A stretch of DNA of 64,000 bases, taken from Epiperipatus broadwayi (lineage: Eukaryota; Onychophora; Udeonychophora; Euonychophora; Peripatidae). The number at the start of each line of letters is the position of its first letter. The stretch's first letter is position 1. The stretch spans positions 188,001 through 252,000 of the forward strand of contig JAQFVV010006651.1 of assembly GCA_028023455.1 (NCBI GenBank), given 5' to 3'. Of this stretch, positions 39,247-50,745 are shown piece after piece. Both the position numbers and the translations under genes were made by a program. The notes under the pieces are model-generated. The model was not told the DNA's origin and did no database searches. It worked only from the letters and a program-made list of their open reading frames with translations.

Positions 39247-39612
39247 AAATAAAGATATCAAAAGGGACTGAATGTATGTTTGCAATTTTATGCAGACCAC
39301 CATATGATTTGAAAAAAAAAAGCCATTCCAAATTACCAAGAAAATAGGAGAGAATGCCTTTATGCTTGCTGCTCTTTAGGGAAATAAGGGAACCTATAAT
39401 GCTAGGAGTTTGATCCCTTATCCTTCAGCAGAGTAGCTTGGCAAAGATCTCCAAATAAATTACTTTTAGGTTTTCTAATGAAAAATATATTTAGCAGTAG
39501 TTAATTTTTTTTTTTATATATATTATAAGTGTTTATTATTATTAGTGTATTTATTAGTTAGGATTTTTTTTTTTAAAATATAGTTAAAACAAAAGTGCTG
39601 ATGATTTTATCC

Positions 39613-39626
39613 GAAGGGGGAGAAAG
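39613..39626 (+). promoter_or_regulatory. Polypurine tract
   Basis: GAAGGGGGAGAAAG lies immediately upstream of the 3' LTR. It is the expected primer for plus-strand DNA synthesis, and its presence supports the LTR boundary and orientation. Confidence 0.8.
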
Positions 39627-39627
39627 T

Positions 39628-39831
39628 TGTGCCATTACAATTTGGTCACTAGCCAAATTTATAGTAATGTGCATGTAAGAAAGTGTAAAACAAAATCATC
39701 ATCACATTTTTATATAATCATAAATGAAGCTGTAGGGCATCCAAGTTTAAACCCTACAAGGTCCAGTTCTAAAAGCTTTAAACAGAGAAAGAATGGGTCA
39801 ACAATCACATGCTTTACTTGTTTGTGTGTTG
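39628..39831 (+). repeat. 3' LTR of the gag-only element, truncated
   Basis: 204 bp match 35,469-35,672 with two transitions, then homology stops abruptly at GTGTGTTG. About 82 bp of the expected LTR end are missing or replaced. The short open frames in both LTRs (from 35,468 and 39,627) are by-products. Confidence 0.85.
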
Positions 39832-42535
39832 ATAGAAAGGTAATACACAAATTTAAACTATTTAATATTTAATTTTTCTTTAAAAAGCAAAGTTATAATG
39901 CATACATATAGGCAATGTATGTGTAAATTATTTAATTGTTTTATATTTCAAATATTAAACATTTTAACTTTCTTTAAAACTAACCTATGCTTGATCAATT
40001 CTAATATTTTATTCTATACTTTTATTTTGCTTTTCTTTAATTATAATTGGGATTTAAAAGTTACAGACTTAATTAAATAATTGGGTTATAATTCCTAAGC
40101 TAGCAATCATATTATTTAAGGTTAGTTTATGAATGATTTGAAAGAATGAAGGATGTGTGTACATTACATTTCCTAAATATTGAAAGAAAAGGAAGTATTA
40201 AATCTGTCAAATTATTTTTTTTGTACAATTTTTTGTTAAAAGAGGAAATCTGTTTAATCAGATATCGATCTTTGTAGCAATTTTTTTTTGTAAATGATTG
40301 TTTCACTTTGGAAGCTTATAATGGGTCAGAACTCTAAAAATTAAATTGTCTTATCTCAAGATCTAAAGAAGGAAGCTCAAAGATTTGAAGTGTTACCTGG
40401 ATGTTAAAAAAAAGAAAGAAAAAAAAAAGAAAAGAAAGGAAATAAGGATTGAGTCTATTTTTTTTTTAAACAAAAGTGTCTGGAAAAAGGATTAAACTTT
40501 TCAGTTGAAAAATAATATAGTTGAAAATAAATTAGAGATCTAATTAAAACAAATTTGTCCAAAAATAGCAAGTGATGCTATCTCTGATTGGTTAAGTTAG
40601 TTAAAAATTGGATATAAAAAGCTGTCTTGAATTATTATTAAGATTATTGTGATTGATTCAGATTGTTAAACTATCAAATTGAATGCTGAAAATATAAAAA
40701 AATGTCTGGCTAGAAAAATTATATGTATGTCCCATCGGTTCCGGACCATCTGGGGAAGCTGCACATCCCATAGGAAAGAAAAGATGTCTAAAATAATATT
40801 CTACACCTTTCAACTGACCAGAGAAATAAGATGTTTTTTTTAATAGAAGGAAGAAAGCATTCACCTGCATTCAAAGAAGATGAATTAATCTACTGATAAA
40901 TATTAATCATCAAGTCCAATTAATTGTTACAACAACTGATTTTAAACTCAAGAACATTTACAAATATGAAGACAACTGCTGTATTTCATCCACATGCTTG
41001 ACAGGAAGAGAAGAAAAATCAATATAATGATTTCCAAATTATCCACTAAAGCAAATAACCTCAATAGAGTCACCATCATCAAATAGTTATACACCTCAAG
41101 AAAGAGATTGTTCCCACATAAAACGGAAATGGTAGCTGCAGAAATATAAACCTTATACAAGACAAGTTTGAACCCTTGGAAATTCGCCACAAACAAAAGA
41201 TCGGTAATATGACTTTTTATATCTATTTTCTTTATGATATCAGTCTTAATAAACATTTTAGCAATAAAGTGGTATATTTTATTTGAAGAACTTTTAAAGA
41301 CTATTCAGATCGATTAAAACAAGAATGTCTTACTAAAAATAACTTTGAGCTTCATAAATTATCTTGAATGTATGAAAATTATTTGTTTATTAATTTTACA
41401 ATATTAATGTGTAAAACAATTTTTTTTTATGGTATTATGATTTTAGTTTTAACTAATATATTATTATTTTGGGTTTTAAATAATATTTTGTTATCATGGG
41501 ATAAAACACGCACATACATAATAATATTTTATATGTGTATAATTGCGATTGAATGTGGAGTAACAAATAGTGTTAGAATATTAGATTAGTTTGTTTCATT
41601 AAGTATAGCATTTCAGAGGTAGAAGAGAGGGGGGAGAAAATAATTTAAAACTTGTTTCTAAAACTTGCTCTTTCAATTCTACTAACATTTTTTTTTACAT
41701 TCTATTTACATGTTAGATTTTTTAAGTATGTGTGCTAATGAGCAGATAATATTTTTTTTCTTGAAATATTTTTCTCATGGAGTGAAAATCATGGTCAATG
41801 TGACGTCCAACTTAATACAAATACATTTGAAGGGAAAGGGGGAAGAACGTGAAATTAATCTGAGGATTGTTATATAATCAATTATTATTATTATTATTAT
41901 TGATGTCAATTTTCATATTATCTAGAAATTTTTATGTATATGTTAGAAATGTAGTAATAAATATTAGTTTGTTTTATTAAACGAGGCGTATATATTTCAT
42001 TAAGTGTAGTCTTTGTTAAGTGTGATTATTCATCATCATCACTGATTGAATATTAGTTATTTAAGATATAAGTAAGTATGCTAAAATTAAGCAATAATTA
42101 TGCATTTCTTTATAAAAATTAGTTTTATGTTTAGGCTTAGTCCTAGAGCTGTAGTTGAAACCCTTGTCATTATCGTTATTATTATCATCATCATCATCGT
42201 CATCAACGTTTTAATTAATGAGCTGTTTAACTGTTTAAAGGCCATAAATAAATATTGATTTTATAATATTTAGTGATCTCTTAGTATTATTATAACCACA
42301 TCCCATCATCTATTTCATGCAAGGATGAGTGAATTGCCATCCTAAATTAGTTATATATAATCTGAGCTAGTGAACGTATAAAAATATTGAAACACATTTG
42401 TTATGTTAAGATCTGAGAAATGATTTATGTCTAGTATACTCCACTTTGGTTTATAGATGTTTTACTTTACCTAAATATTAGTGCTTATAGTGATATGGCT
42501 CAAAAAGCAAAATCTCTCATTTTTATTAGAAATAA
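39832..42535. other. AT-rich region, no identified gene
   Basis: Short frames at 39,898-40,080, 40,658-40,870 (minus), 40,948-41,256 (minus) and 41,368-41,589 have no recognisable domain. A small GC-richer patch at 40,728-40,780 (around CCCATCGGTTCCGGACCATC) stands out from its surroundings and might be a remnant of another repeat or gene. Trinucleotide runs (ATT/ATC) occur at 41,880-41,902 and 42,170-42,205. Confidence 0.35.
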
Positions 42536-42640
42536 AGTACCAAAAAGGGATTCAAACCCGGTACATGTGAAAGGTTATTAGATATAATCGTGTCTAGATT
42601 CAGATAATCTAGTGGCGCCCTGCTAGACCATATTCACTTA
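42536..42640 (-). repeat. Possible tRNA-derived SINE fragment
   Basis: On the minus strand, ACCGGGTTTGAATCCC resembles a Pol III B box. It is preceded by GGTCTAGCAGGGCGCCAC, and 'ggcgccctg' also occurs in the GC-richer patch at 61,725-61,740, near a second TTTGAAT. There is no tail or target duplication, so this is tentative. Confidence 0.3.
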
Positions 42641-44860
42641 GTATTTTTTTAAACATGCACTTAACATCAAACCAAGAAATGAAAGTGGATAAGACCTACA
42701 GTCTGTATACCTGAGTTATATGTTATTGAAATTACTAGTGTACTCACCTCACGTGATTTCATATAATACTGGTTATTAACAATTTCCCCATAATTCTTGA
42801 TAGTGTTATATTTTGAACCTTTACTTAATATCTTGATATTTGGACTCCTTTACTTAGTTATTTCTATTTAAACGCATTTAATTATGTTACAATATATACT
42901 ATTTAATGCAATGCTAATAATATATAGACACTGAATGATATACTATCCAAGTGTTTGATATATCAATGTAATGTACTCTATGGTCAAAAATAGCATTTGA
43001 AAATTTAAAACAATACATTTAAATATTATTATTGTGCATTAATTAGTATTTACATATATGATTATTTAATCACAGGTTATTATAATGAGTAGAAAATAAC
43101 TTGATCTTACGAAACTAAATTGTTAGCCATACTTAGGAATTGCTTTATTAACATGGATGCATTTAGATATTTGCCCTTATACTTGTCAGATTGGTTATAC
43201 TATTAAAAACTGGGAAATGCAAAATGGGTTCATTTTCCATTTGCAAAAGCTTATATTAGTAAAGAATAGTACAGTGATATAAGAAATGATTAGATAGTTT
43301 GTCAATCCAGTAATTATACATATATAATAACTTAGCATATGTATGTTAGTATGCCTAGAAAAGTGGATTATTCTTTTTTCAACAGTTATTGTTTGGCTTA
43401 GTGCACTTTTGGTATCATTGCATATACACACAATATTTTTACATCTACTTATTTTACAAAGTTAAATTTTTCATAAATATTAAATACATAAACTTTTATA
43501 AAAAAACTGAGAATATGACTATAATTTTTGAATATTCGTTTTTTGCTAATAAAACATTACTTTAAATCATTCTAAAAAATCTCTGAAAACATATAATGTT
43601 TTCTGTCTAGGACCAAGCTAAGAACATTTTGCTTAAGAAGTCAGTATTCATTTATAATCTCAAAATATTGTATTATTTATAATTTATAATATATATATAT
43701 ATGAAAGCAGTCTATCCTTAAACAACATCAATAACAATCAACAATCCTAATGTAGGTGGTTACTCACCTCTATCTATGGTATAATACGATTATATACTAG
43801 AGATTGCAACTTGAATAAAGAGAGTAAAATTATTAATTCAAAGAAGTTTAAATAAATCTCATTAAACAGGTAAATACAACCTGTTCTGAAAGCACACTAA
43901 CATATAGTCCATTAAAATTATTACAAATAATTTATTATAGGTCTGTATTACTTTTCTATCAAGATGAGACTTAAGCAAAAAGATTTAAGCCCTGGTTTAA
44001 GAACAAAAAATGTTCATTTACCTTCAAGGCATTAACGTTCAGTCCAGCCAATTTCTTTCAGTGGTGTGTGTAAAGTTTATCTCTATCTAGAGTTTATTAT
44101 GATGATGTTTGGTCTCCAGCCTTATGACTGTGTTATACAAATGCAATCTTTAAGATCAGTTTTAAACTAGGCAATTAGGACATGTTCTTAAAGACACAAT
44201 TTTGAGCTCATTGTTTGTCTTTGGGTTGATTTAGCACTCCTTATTTTTAAGAAGGTTCCTTAACATAGGTAGTTTTTACATTTTGAATGAATGGTTCCCT
44301 TTAGCAGTTGTCAAGCAGTAACATATAAAAATCTATATCAGCAGTCTGCACTTCACAAATATAAAAATTATATGATCACATCAGCAGTCTGCCATTCATA
44401 AATATAAAAGTTATAATAACAGCAGTCCACCTTTAGCGAATATAAATTATAATGATCAGTGGTCCACAATTAGCAAATAGAAAAGTTATAATCTCATTTA
44501 AAAACACAGAGGTTTTATATGAAATTGTTATCTCCTACCTAATCTTGATTACAAAGTTTTAGTCAGGGTTATTCTTTTTTCTCCCATGTAATCTTTAACT
44601 AAAAACAAAATCTAATCAAGGCTCTTATTTTTTTCAAGCATTAATTAAATCTAAGTAAATGAGAAAATAAGTCTCAGCTTGTAAAATAGATTAAAAGAAA
44701 CAAAACACACACAAACTTCTCTCAATCAAAACTTTTTTAAATTAAAATGTTTTTACAATTTCTATCTAGTGTTATGACACACACTCTTAAAAAATAAAGT
44801 ACAAAATTTTTAAATACATATATATTAAATGCAAAATACAATACCCGTTATAAAATATTA
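42641..44860. other. AT-rich region with minor local repeats
   Basis: 44,330-44,480 holds a short degenerate tandem (about 55-60 bp units with 'cagcagtctgcacttcacaaatataaaa' and 'cagcagtctgccattcataaatataaaa' variants, four copies). No gene is recognised. Confidence 0.45.
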
Positions 44861-45050
44861 TATATATAAAAAAAAATTTAACGGTAAATACAATATTATA
44901 GTTTAAATTCTTTTGTAGCGCTTTTGATTATGTGGTAATCCTCATCATATGTGGTAATCCTCATCAGCTGATGAGGATTACCATGTAATCGAAAGCGCTA
45001 CAAAAGAATTTAAACTATAATATTGTATTTACCGTTAAATTTTATATATA
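44861..45050. repeat. Palindrome with hammerhead-like core and 20-bp duplication
   Basis: The arms run from TATATATAAAAAAAAATTTAA at the left to TTAAATTTTATATATA at the right and include GTAGCGCTTTTGATTA against TAATCGAAAGCGCTAC. One arm contains ATGTGGTAATCCTCATCA twice in tandem, and the other has it once. The centre is TCATCAGCTGATGA. The right arm carries the ribozyme-like motif described separately. Confidence 0.85.
44968..44994 (+). ncRNA. Hammerhead-ribozyme-like core
   Basis: CTGATGA (44,968-44,974) is followed by one G, a six-base-pair stem GATTAC/GTAATC with loop CAT, and then GAAA (44,991-44,994). The layout is the same as at 9,308-9,337: core, one base, stem, GAAA. The sequence of stem and flanks is unrelated. 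Activity is unproven. Confidence 0.5.
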
Positions 45051-46899
45051 TGTAAATCAATGAGGAAAAATATAATTAAATTTTTAGCTTGAAATTATTT
45101 AATATAGATAAATAGATAGGTAGAGATAGATAGGTATGTAAGTAGGTAGATAAATATATACATATATGCATACATACATAAGTTGGCATATTAGTACACA
45201 AAAATACTTATACAGAATTTGCATATGAAGAAGCCATCTAATTGTCAGCAATAAATGCAGTAAATGTAAATAGAGCTATTTCCAGATAGATAAAAAAAAG
45301 AAATATCTACTATCTCAACACTATCTGTAGTTGGCAGGTATTGTGGATAGTAACTTCTTTTGGAAAGCTTTTGGAAAGATCTTTGTCCTGTAATTAAATT
45401 TTTAAAGGCTATTATTATAGTCACATGATAATAGTTAAAGATTAATAGACCAATAGAATCTACAATATCTTATGAAGTATTATATTGACCTGCATATTTT
45501 TAGATCAACATTGACTATGATGCCACCAGGTTGCAAATTACTAATAAAAATTAGCATACCAATAAAATCTAGCACTGCAACCTGTAGTCACACCATGAAT
45601 TTACATTATTTGTTTAACCTGTCTTTAAATCCAAAAGGAAACTCCAACTCTGGATTTTATAAGAGCTGTAGATTAGCTATTACTTCTTTATATGTATTAA
45701 AATAGAAATATCACAATCATTCTATATATATATATATATATATATATGCAAAGCATCAATAATACATAATTATGAGATCAATAAAGTTTTCATGCACTAC
45801 TAATTATATCAATCTCTGCTTTCTGATGTCAGTCTTAGTTTATCCAAATGTAAATGAACTCATATACATTTATAAGAAAAACCAATCTGACAAATGATCT
45901 TAATAAGGATATATGTTCAAATGCACAAAGATGTTAACAAAGTCTCACTTAATATATATAATTTTAAAAGTTAGAGAATTTTTAATCATTTTAATACCCA
46001 TGTGAGTAAATAATTTAATATTGAATATACGAACATTAATTAAGCAATATTAATAATATGTCATTAATAGATTGATAATCTATTCAAGTTCTAGTAATAT
46101 TAATAATAATATTTTGCAATAAATGAAGCAATTCATCATGACTTAAATGTAAAAAAACCTAAAAAGATTATGAATTCCAATAATATGTAAAGTTTATATT
46201 ATATATTATAGAAAAAGTTTGAGAAACCATCCTAAAATATACATACTGTTAAGGAAATCTTCATCAATTAGCTTAAAGTCTTTCAATTATTTATGCAAAT
46301 ATGCAATTACTTATATTAATATTATCATGTTATTTATTGTTAAAATGCAAATATTTGATGATGCAATCATTTTCTATAAACTGGATATTCTAATATGGAT
46401 ATACTCTAATCAGTCAATGTATGATAACAAAGTCTGAAGCTGATATTCTGTACATTATTTCAAGTTACAACAATCTATTTATTATACATTTCAATGACAA
46501 GTTTCTTTGGACATGATTTATTAGTAAAATAAAACTCTAACAATGATTTTGTATGCTGTTTTTTATGCTTTAACAAGAAGTTAATCAACATGTCAATATT
46601 AATATAAAATGTGATTGTTGTGTTAGCATGGATGATTATCAATAACTGAAGACAGTTGGTGGTGGTTTTCTGAAATGTATGCTTACTGCAGAATGTTTGT
46701 CAATTTTTTTTACATAATATGACAATTATGATGAAAGCTTTATATTCTATAATTAAAATTAATACTTCTTCATATGTGTGTAAGAAAATATTCCAAGAAA
46801 TAGAATCACTATAAAATATTGAAATTAAATATCAAATGCTTAAATGATAAAGATATGCTAGATAGTTGGGAAAATCCAATAGGAATGATGTCATTTAAG
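45051..46899. other. AT-rich region with a degenerate GATA patch
   Basis: 45,100-45,185 is a degenerate GATA/GGTA/CATA microsatellite. 45,722-45,747 is (TA)n. The short frames at 45,472-45,705 and 46,219-46,437 have no recognisable motif. Confidence 0.4.
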
Positions 46900-48080
46900 A
46901 AATTTGATAAAAAAGATTTATAGTGAATTTTGTATTTGAATCAACCAAAAGAATGTGATAGATTTTATAAAAAGTGGTGCATAATGGATCACATACATGT
47001 ATTAAGAGAAGTTATGAAGAGGAAGACAATGAATTTGAATTGTCATTATGCCTTACATTTGTAGATATTAAAAAGACATTTTATTCTATAAATATTTTAA
47101 TGGAGATTAAAGGTTTAACTCATTAAGTTGTAGGCCCAAAATATTGCCATATTATGAAGAATATTTATCAAAATGGAATAGAAGTAATTAGATTACATAC
47201 TAATAGTAAGAAGATTAATATTGAAAAGGCTATACACAGGATTTGATATCTCCAAAATATTTTCTGCAGTTCTCCAAGAAGTAGATTTTTTTTTATTAAA
47301 ATGGATAACTAAGAAGATAAAAAATGGAGATTATTTAAGTTATCTAGATTTTAAAGATCAAGTGATTCTTTTTACAAATATAGAACTTAATAAAATGTTG
47401 CAAGACTCATAAGATGAAAGTAAAAACGTAGGGATACAAATAAATACTAAAAAGATTAAGATTTAATACATTTTCTCAGAAGAAAAAATTTAAAGATTGA
47501 TAATCAAGAATTTGAAAAATAAAATTAAACACCACAAATACAGTTGAAAACATTATAAATGAAATTAATTACAGAATTAAACTTTAAGGAAGTGCTTTTG
47601 GTAGAAGTAACTTAATATTAAAAATAATATGTCTATAATATTTAGAAAAAGTGTTTTTAGTAAATGTTTTCACTAGTTCTTACTTATGGATCAGATGCTT
47701 GAGCATTTAAACTAAAGAGCTTTATAATGACTTCAAATCATTCAATGATGTATAGAGAGATATAGGTTGAAGTAATAAAACAGAATTGAAAGTGAAATAT
47801 GTAATATGTGGCCAAAAAAACAAACAGGTACTACTCATATCATTGAAAGAATTAAGAAAATGAAATGGGTTTGGTTAGACATATTTTTACGTGTTAATAA
47901 TAGATGGACAGTTAAAGTCTTATATTGAATCCAAAAATATTGTAAAAGATCTAAAAAGAAGACACAATATGAACGAATAAAATTAAAAACTTTGTTAGTA
48001 TCATGTGAAGAAGAAAAGTTATAAAATAAACAAATTGAAGAAACATTCATTCTGGAATGTATTGATAATAGTAGAAAATA
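46900..48080 (+). pseudogene. RTE-type LINE relic, RT to 3' end
   Basis: LTFVDIKKTFYSIN (motif A) lies near 47,048. ISKIFSAVLQEVDFFLLKWI, corresponding to 'TISPKLFSAALE', lies at about 47,250-47,312 in the open frame 47,221-47,412. NGDYLSYLDFKDQVILFTNIEL follows, so the motif C aspartates have changed. The tail has TYGSDA, 'IIERIKKMKWVWLD' and 'NNRWTVKVLY' at 47,690-47,920. Multiple stops and frameshifts are present. It is the same class as 13,440-14,522 and 32,095-32,525. Confidence 0.75.
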
Positions 48081-48118
48081 ATAAATTATATATATAAGAT
48101 TTTCATGGGTTGCATATA

Positions 48119-48590
48119 TAAAAGACATTTTGCGGGTTCATCCATGTTAAAAAATTTTAAATATTGATATACTGACGTTTTGACTTGATCACACAAGTCA
48201 TCTACTGGTCATAAAAGGTAGAAAGATGGTTGTAGAGGCACTACAATCACTGATTTAAAAAAAAAATGTTAAAGTTTCACCAATAGCAAAAATGTTAAAT
48301 TAAGAATATTTTTTTTAAAAAAATCTTTCCAAATATGAGGAAGTTTGAAGAGAGATGGTATATGCAAACTTCCTCATATTTGGAAAGATTTTTAAAAAAA
48401 ACATTCTTAATTTAACATTTTTGCTATTGGTGGAACTTTAACGTTTTTTTCAAATCAGTGATTGTAGTGCCTCTACAACGTCTTTCTACCTTTTATCATT
48501 TTATCACCCAGTAGATGACTTGTGTGATCAAGTTGAAACATTCATATATCAAAATTTTTTAACACGAATGAACCCACAAAATATCTTATA
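48119..48590. repeat. Large palindrome, ~220-bp arms
   Basis: The left arm (about 48,119-48,346) and right arm (about 48,366-48,590) are inverted copies around a loop of roughly 20 bp. Landmarks are CCAAATATGAGGAAGTTTG against CAAACTTCCTCATATTTGG, and ACACAAGTCATCTACTGG against CCAGTAGATGACTTGTGT. TA runs flank both ends. In the right arm, TAGATGA, an ACTTG/CAAGT hairpin with loop TGTGAT, and GAAAC (48,512-48,539) form a degenerate hammerhead-like core. Confidence 0.85.
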
Positions 48591-49638
48591 TATATATAAC
48601 GAATAAAAGCTGGAAGGGGTATGATAATTAACCAAACAAACCTTTGTTTATTTTATTAAAAAAATAGTGTTTATTATTTTTAGCTTAAGATTTTCATTAT
48701 ATTATAATTTTTTTGTTTTTAAGCCAAATAATTTTTTAAATACGTCTTTATAAAATTTATTATTATTATTATCATTATACGAAGTTGTGTTTATTCTACT
48801 CGTTATAGAAAAAGTTTCTAATAATATCTACCCTATGATAATAATATTTAAAAAATGAACTGAGTAGCAGCAGATATTTACACAAATTTAAATGAAAAAA
48901 AAAATACTGATGAGAAAAATTATATTTTTTAGTTTCAAAAGGCTTTATTGAACTACAAGTTTACAAAATAGCATTTAGTACTACATACATAGGATAGAGT
49001 AAGAAAAGACTTTGGTTTACATTATATATTCTGTATCTTTATCCCATATTAGAATTGGGAAAAATTACAAATCCATGTGTAACAAAACAAAATACAATTT
49101 TGAAAGCAGCTTAACATTTCCTGACTGCTGCATAGGATTTACATTTTTCTATGTACTTCCTTGCTTTAATGACTTTTTTGTTTTTAATTATCTAGAATCA
49201 TTTTATAATAGTGAGTCATAAATTCGAGTGAAGTTGCATTGGTAACCATGTGTCTAAATAAATGTTGGTGAAAATTTTCAAACCTTGGCATATAATATTA
49301 ATTTTGTTTCTAAATGTATTAGAGTGCTTTCTTGTGTTTGAACTGTACATGAATGTACATCTGGTATACTATTCTCATTAGAATAGTATAAATGTTCTGG
49401 ATGAATGTGTGAAGAAATACCATTTTTAAATGTATTGAGAAGTGTATATATGTTATAATCTTTATTTTTAAATATTTTGGAGATATCACACTGAATATAA
49501 TTAAACATGGGGCATATGAATAAAAAACATGATTGTGTTTCTGATTCTCTCTGACATAGTTTATACATGTCTCAATGTTAATGTCATTTCTTTTATATCT
49601 GTAGAATAAATCAATTATTTTATATAGCGCGATGTTTT

Positions 49639-49810
49639 ATAAACTGTAATAGCTAAACAGCATTAAGCTGTTACACATGCACTTTGCAGATTTTAACTAT
49701 AAATGACTGAATACAAACACTTCAAACACATGATAAAGTCTTTGGGAAAAGATAGAATGGCCTAAAGTGCATGTGCGACAGCTTAATGCTGTTTAGCTAT
49801 TACAGTTTAT
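49639..49810. repeat. Foldback repeat, 47-bp arms, inside the LINE
   Basis: 49,639-49,685 and 49,764-49,810 are inverted copies (AAACTGTAATAGCTAAACAG against its complement) with two or three mismatches, separated by 78 bp. It is probably a small foldback insertion in the LINE relic. Confidence 0.85.
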
Positions 49811-50745
49811 ATCTGTAGAAATAAAGGGTGTGAAGTGTTTCAAGATATAATTTTTGGAGAAAGTCATAGTATTTTGGCTCTAATAACAAGTATTGAATTT
49901 TTAGTCAATTAATTATTGGTTATGTTTAAAAGGGGTTTGTTATTATCATTGGATGGAGAAGCATAAATTAAATGTATGTCCCAGTATTTCATTTTATTTT
50001 TGGGAGAGCAATGTATTAAATTGGGAATACATAATAAAGGATAAAATAGCTTATTTCAGTAATTACATATGGGTGATGGCCTATTTGTGGGTGTAATTTT
50101 TAAAAAAATATTTCTAAATATGGAAAAATCCTTGTACGTGATGATATAAAATTAAGTATTTTTTTAATTTGGTACATTTTCATAGAATGTAAACCCAATC
50201 CATTATGAGATAGAGGGTGCAGAATCTTACTTAGAGATATTAATACTATTTTCTTCTCCCACAACAATTTCCTACACATTGAGTAAACCTTAGATGTAAA
50301 AACTTTTTATGTATATTATTATAGGTATTTTAATAAATATTATAAATATGTAGTATATATCCTGTGTCATAATTAGGAGATTGAAAAAGGCCACTTTATC
50401 ATAGAGTGATAAATATGATTTAGAAAGAGAATTAATTATATTCTCAACTTTAGTTATTAGTTTTCCTTGTATCTGCGATCACATTTCAGAACTATTCAAA
50501 CAAACATGAAATCCCACAAATGAGTCAGGCTTTCATTTGAAATAGTGTTCATGTTGGCTTCCCAACTACATACCATGTGCTGGATTTTTCTAAATTGAAC
50601 TCCAGTTTATATTTGTCTGAGGTAATTATTTAGAATTTTTATCAGTTTTGGTATCTGTTTTTTAGTTGGAAGAAAGATTATGTCATCCATATATGCAATA
50701 CATGACACATTTGTCTTCATTCCAGATATATATATATATATATAT

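Larger units (their letters stand above)
35469..39831 (+). mobile_element. Gag-only LTR retrotransposon (TR-GAG-like)
   Basis: A 5' LTR, a primer-binding site, one long intact gag ORF, a polypurine tract and a (truncated) 3' LTR follow in canonical order within 4.4 kb. Protease, RT, RNase H and integrase are all absent: only 381 bp separate the gag stop from the 3' LTR. The two LTRs differ at only two of 204 aligned positions, so the element is recent. It would depend on enzymes from an autonomous relative. The 3' LTR stops after 204 bp and I see no clear target duplication, so its right end was probably altered after insertion. Confidence 0.85.

Noticed and set aside
38397-39339. Antisense frames inside gag
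   Set aside because: They are shadows of the long gag frame on the opposite strand and have no domain.
35468-39872. Matching short plus-strand frames starting MCHYNLVTSQIYSNVHVRKC at 35,468 and 39,627
   Set aside because: They are the two LTR copies of the gag-only element read in one frame, not genes.
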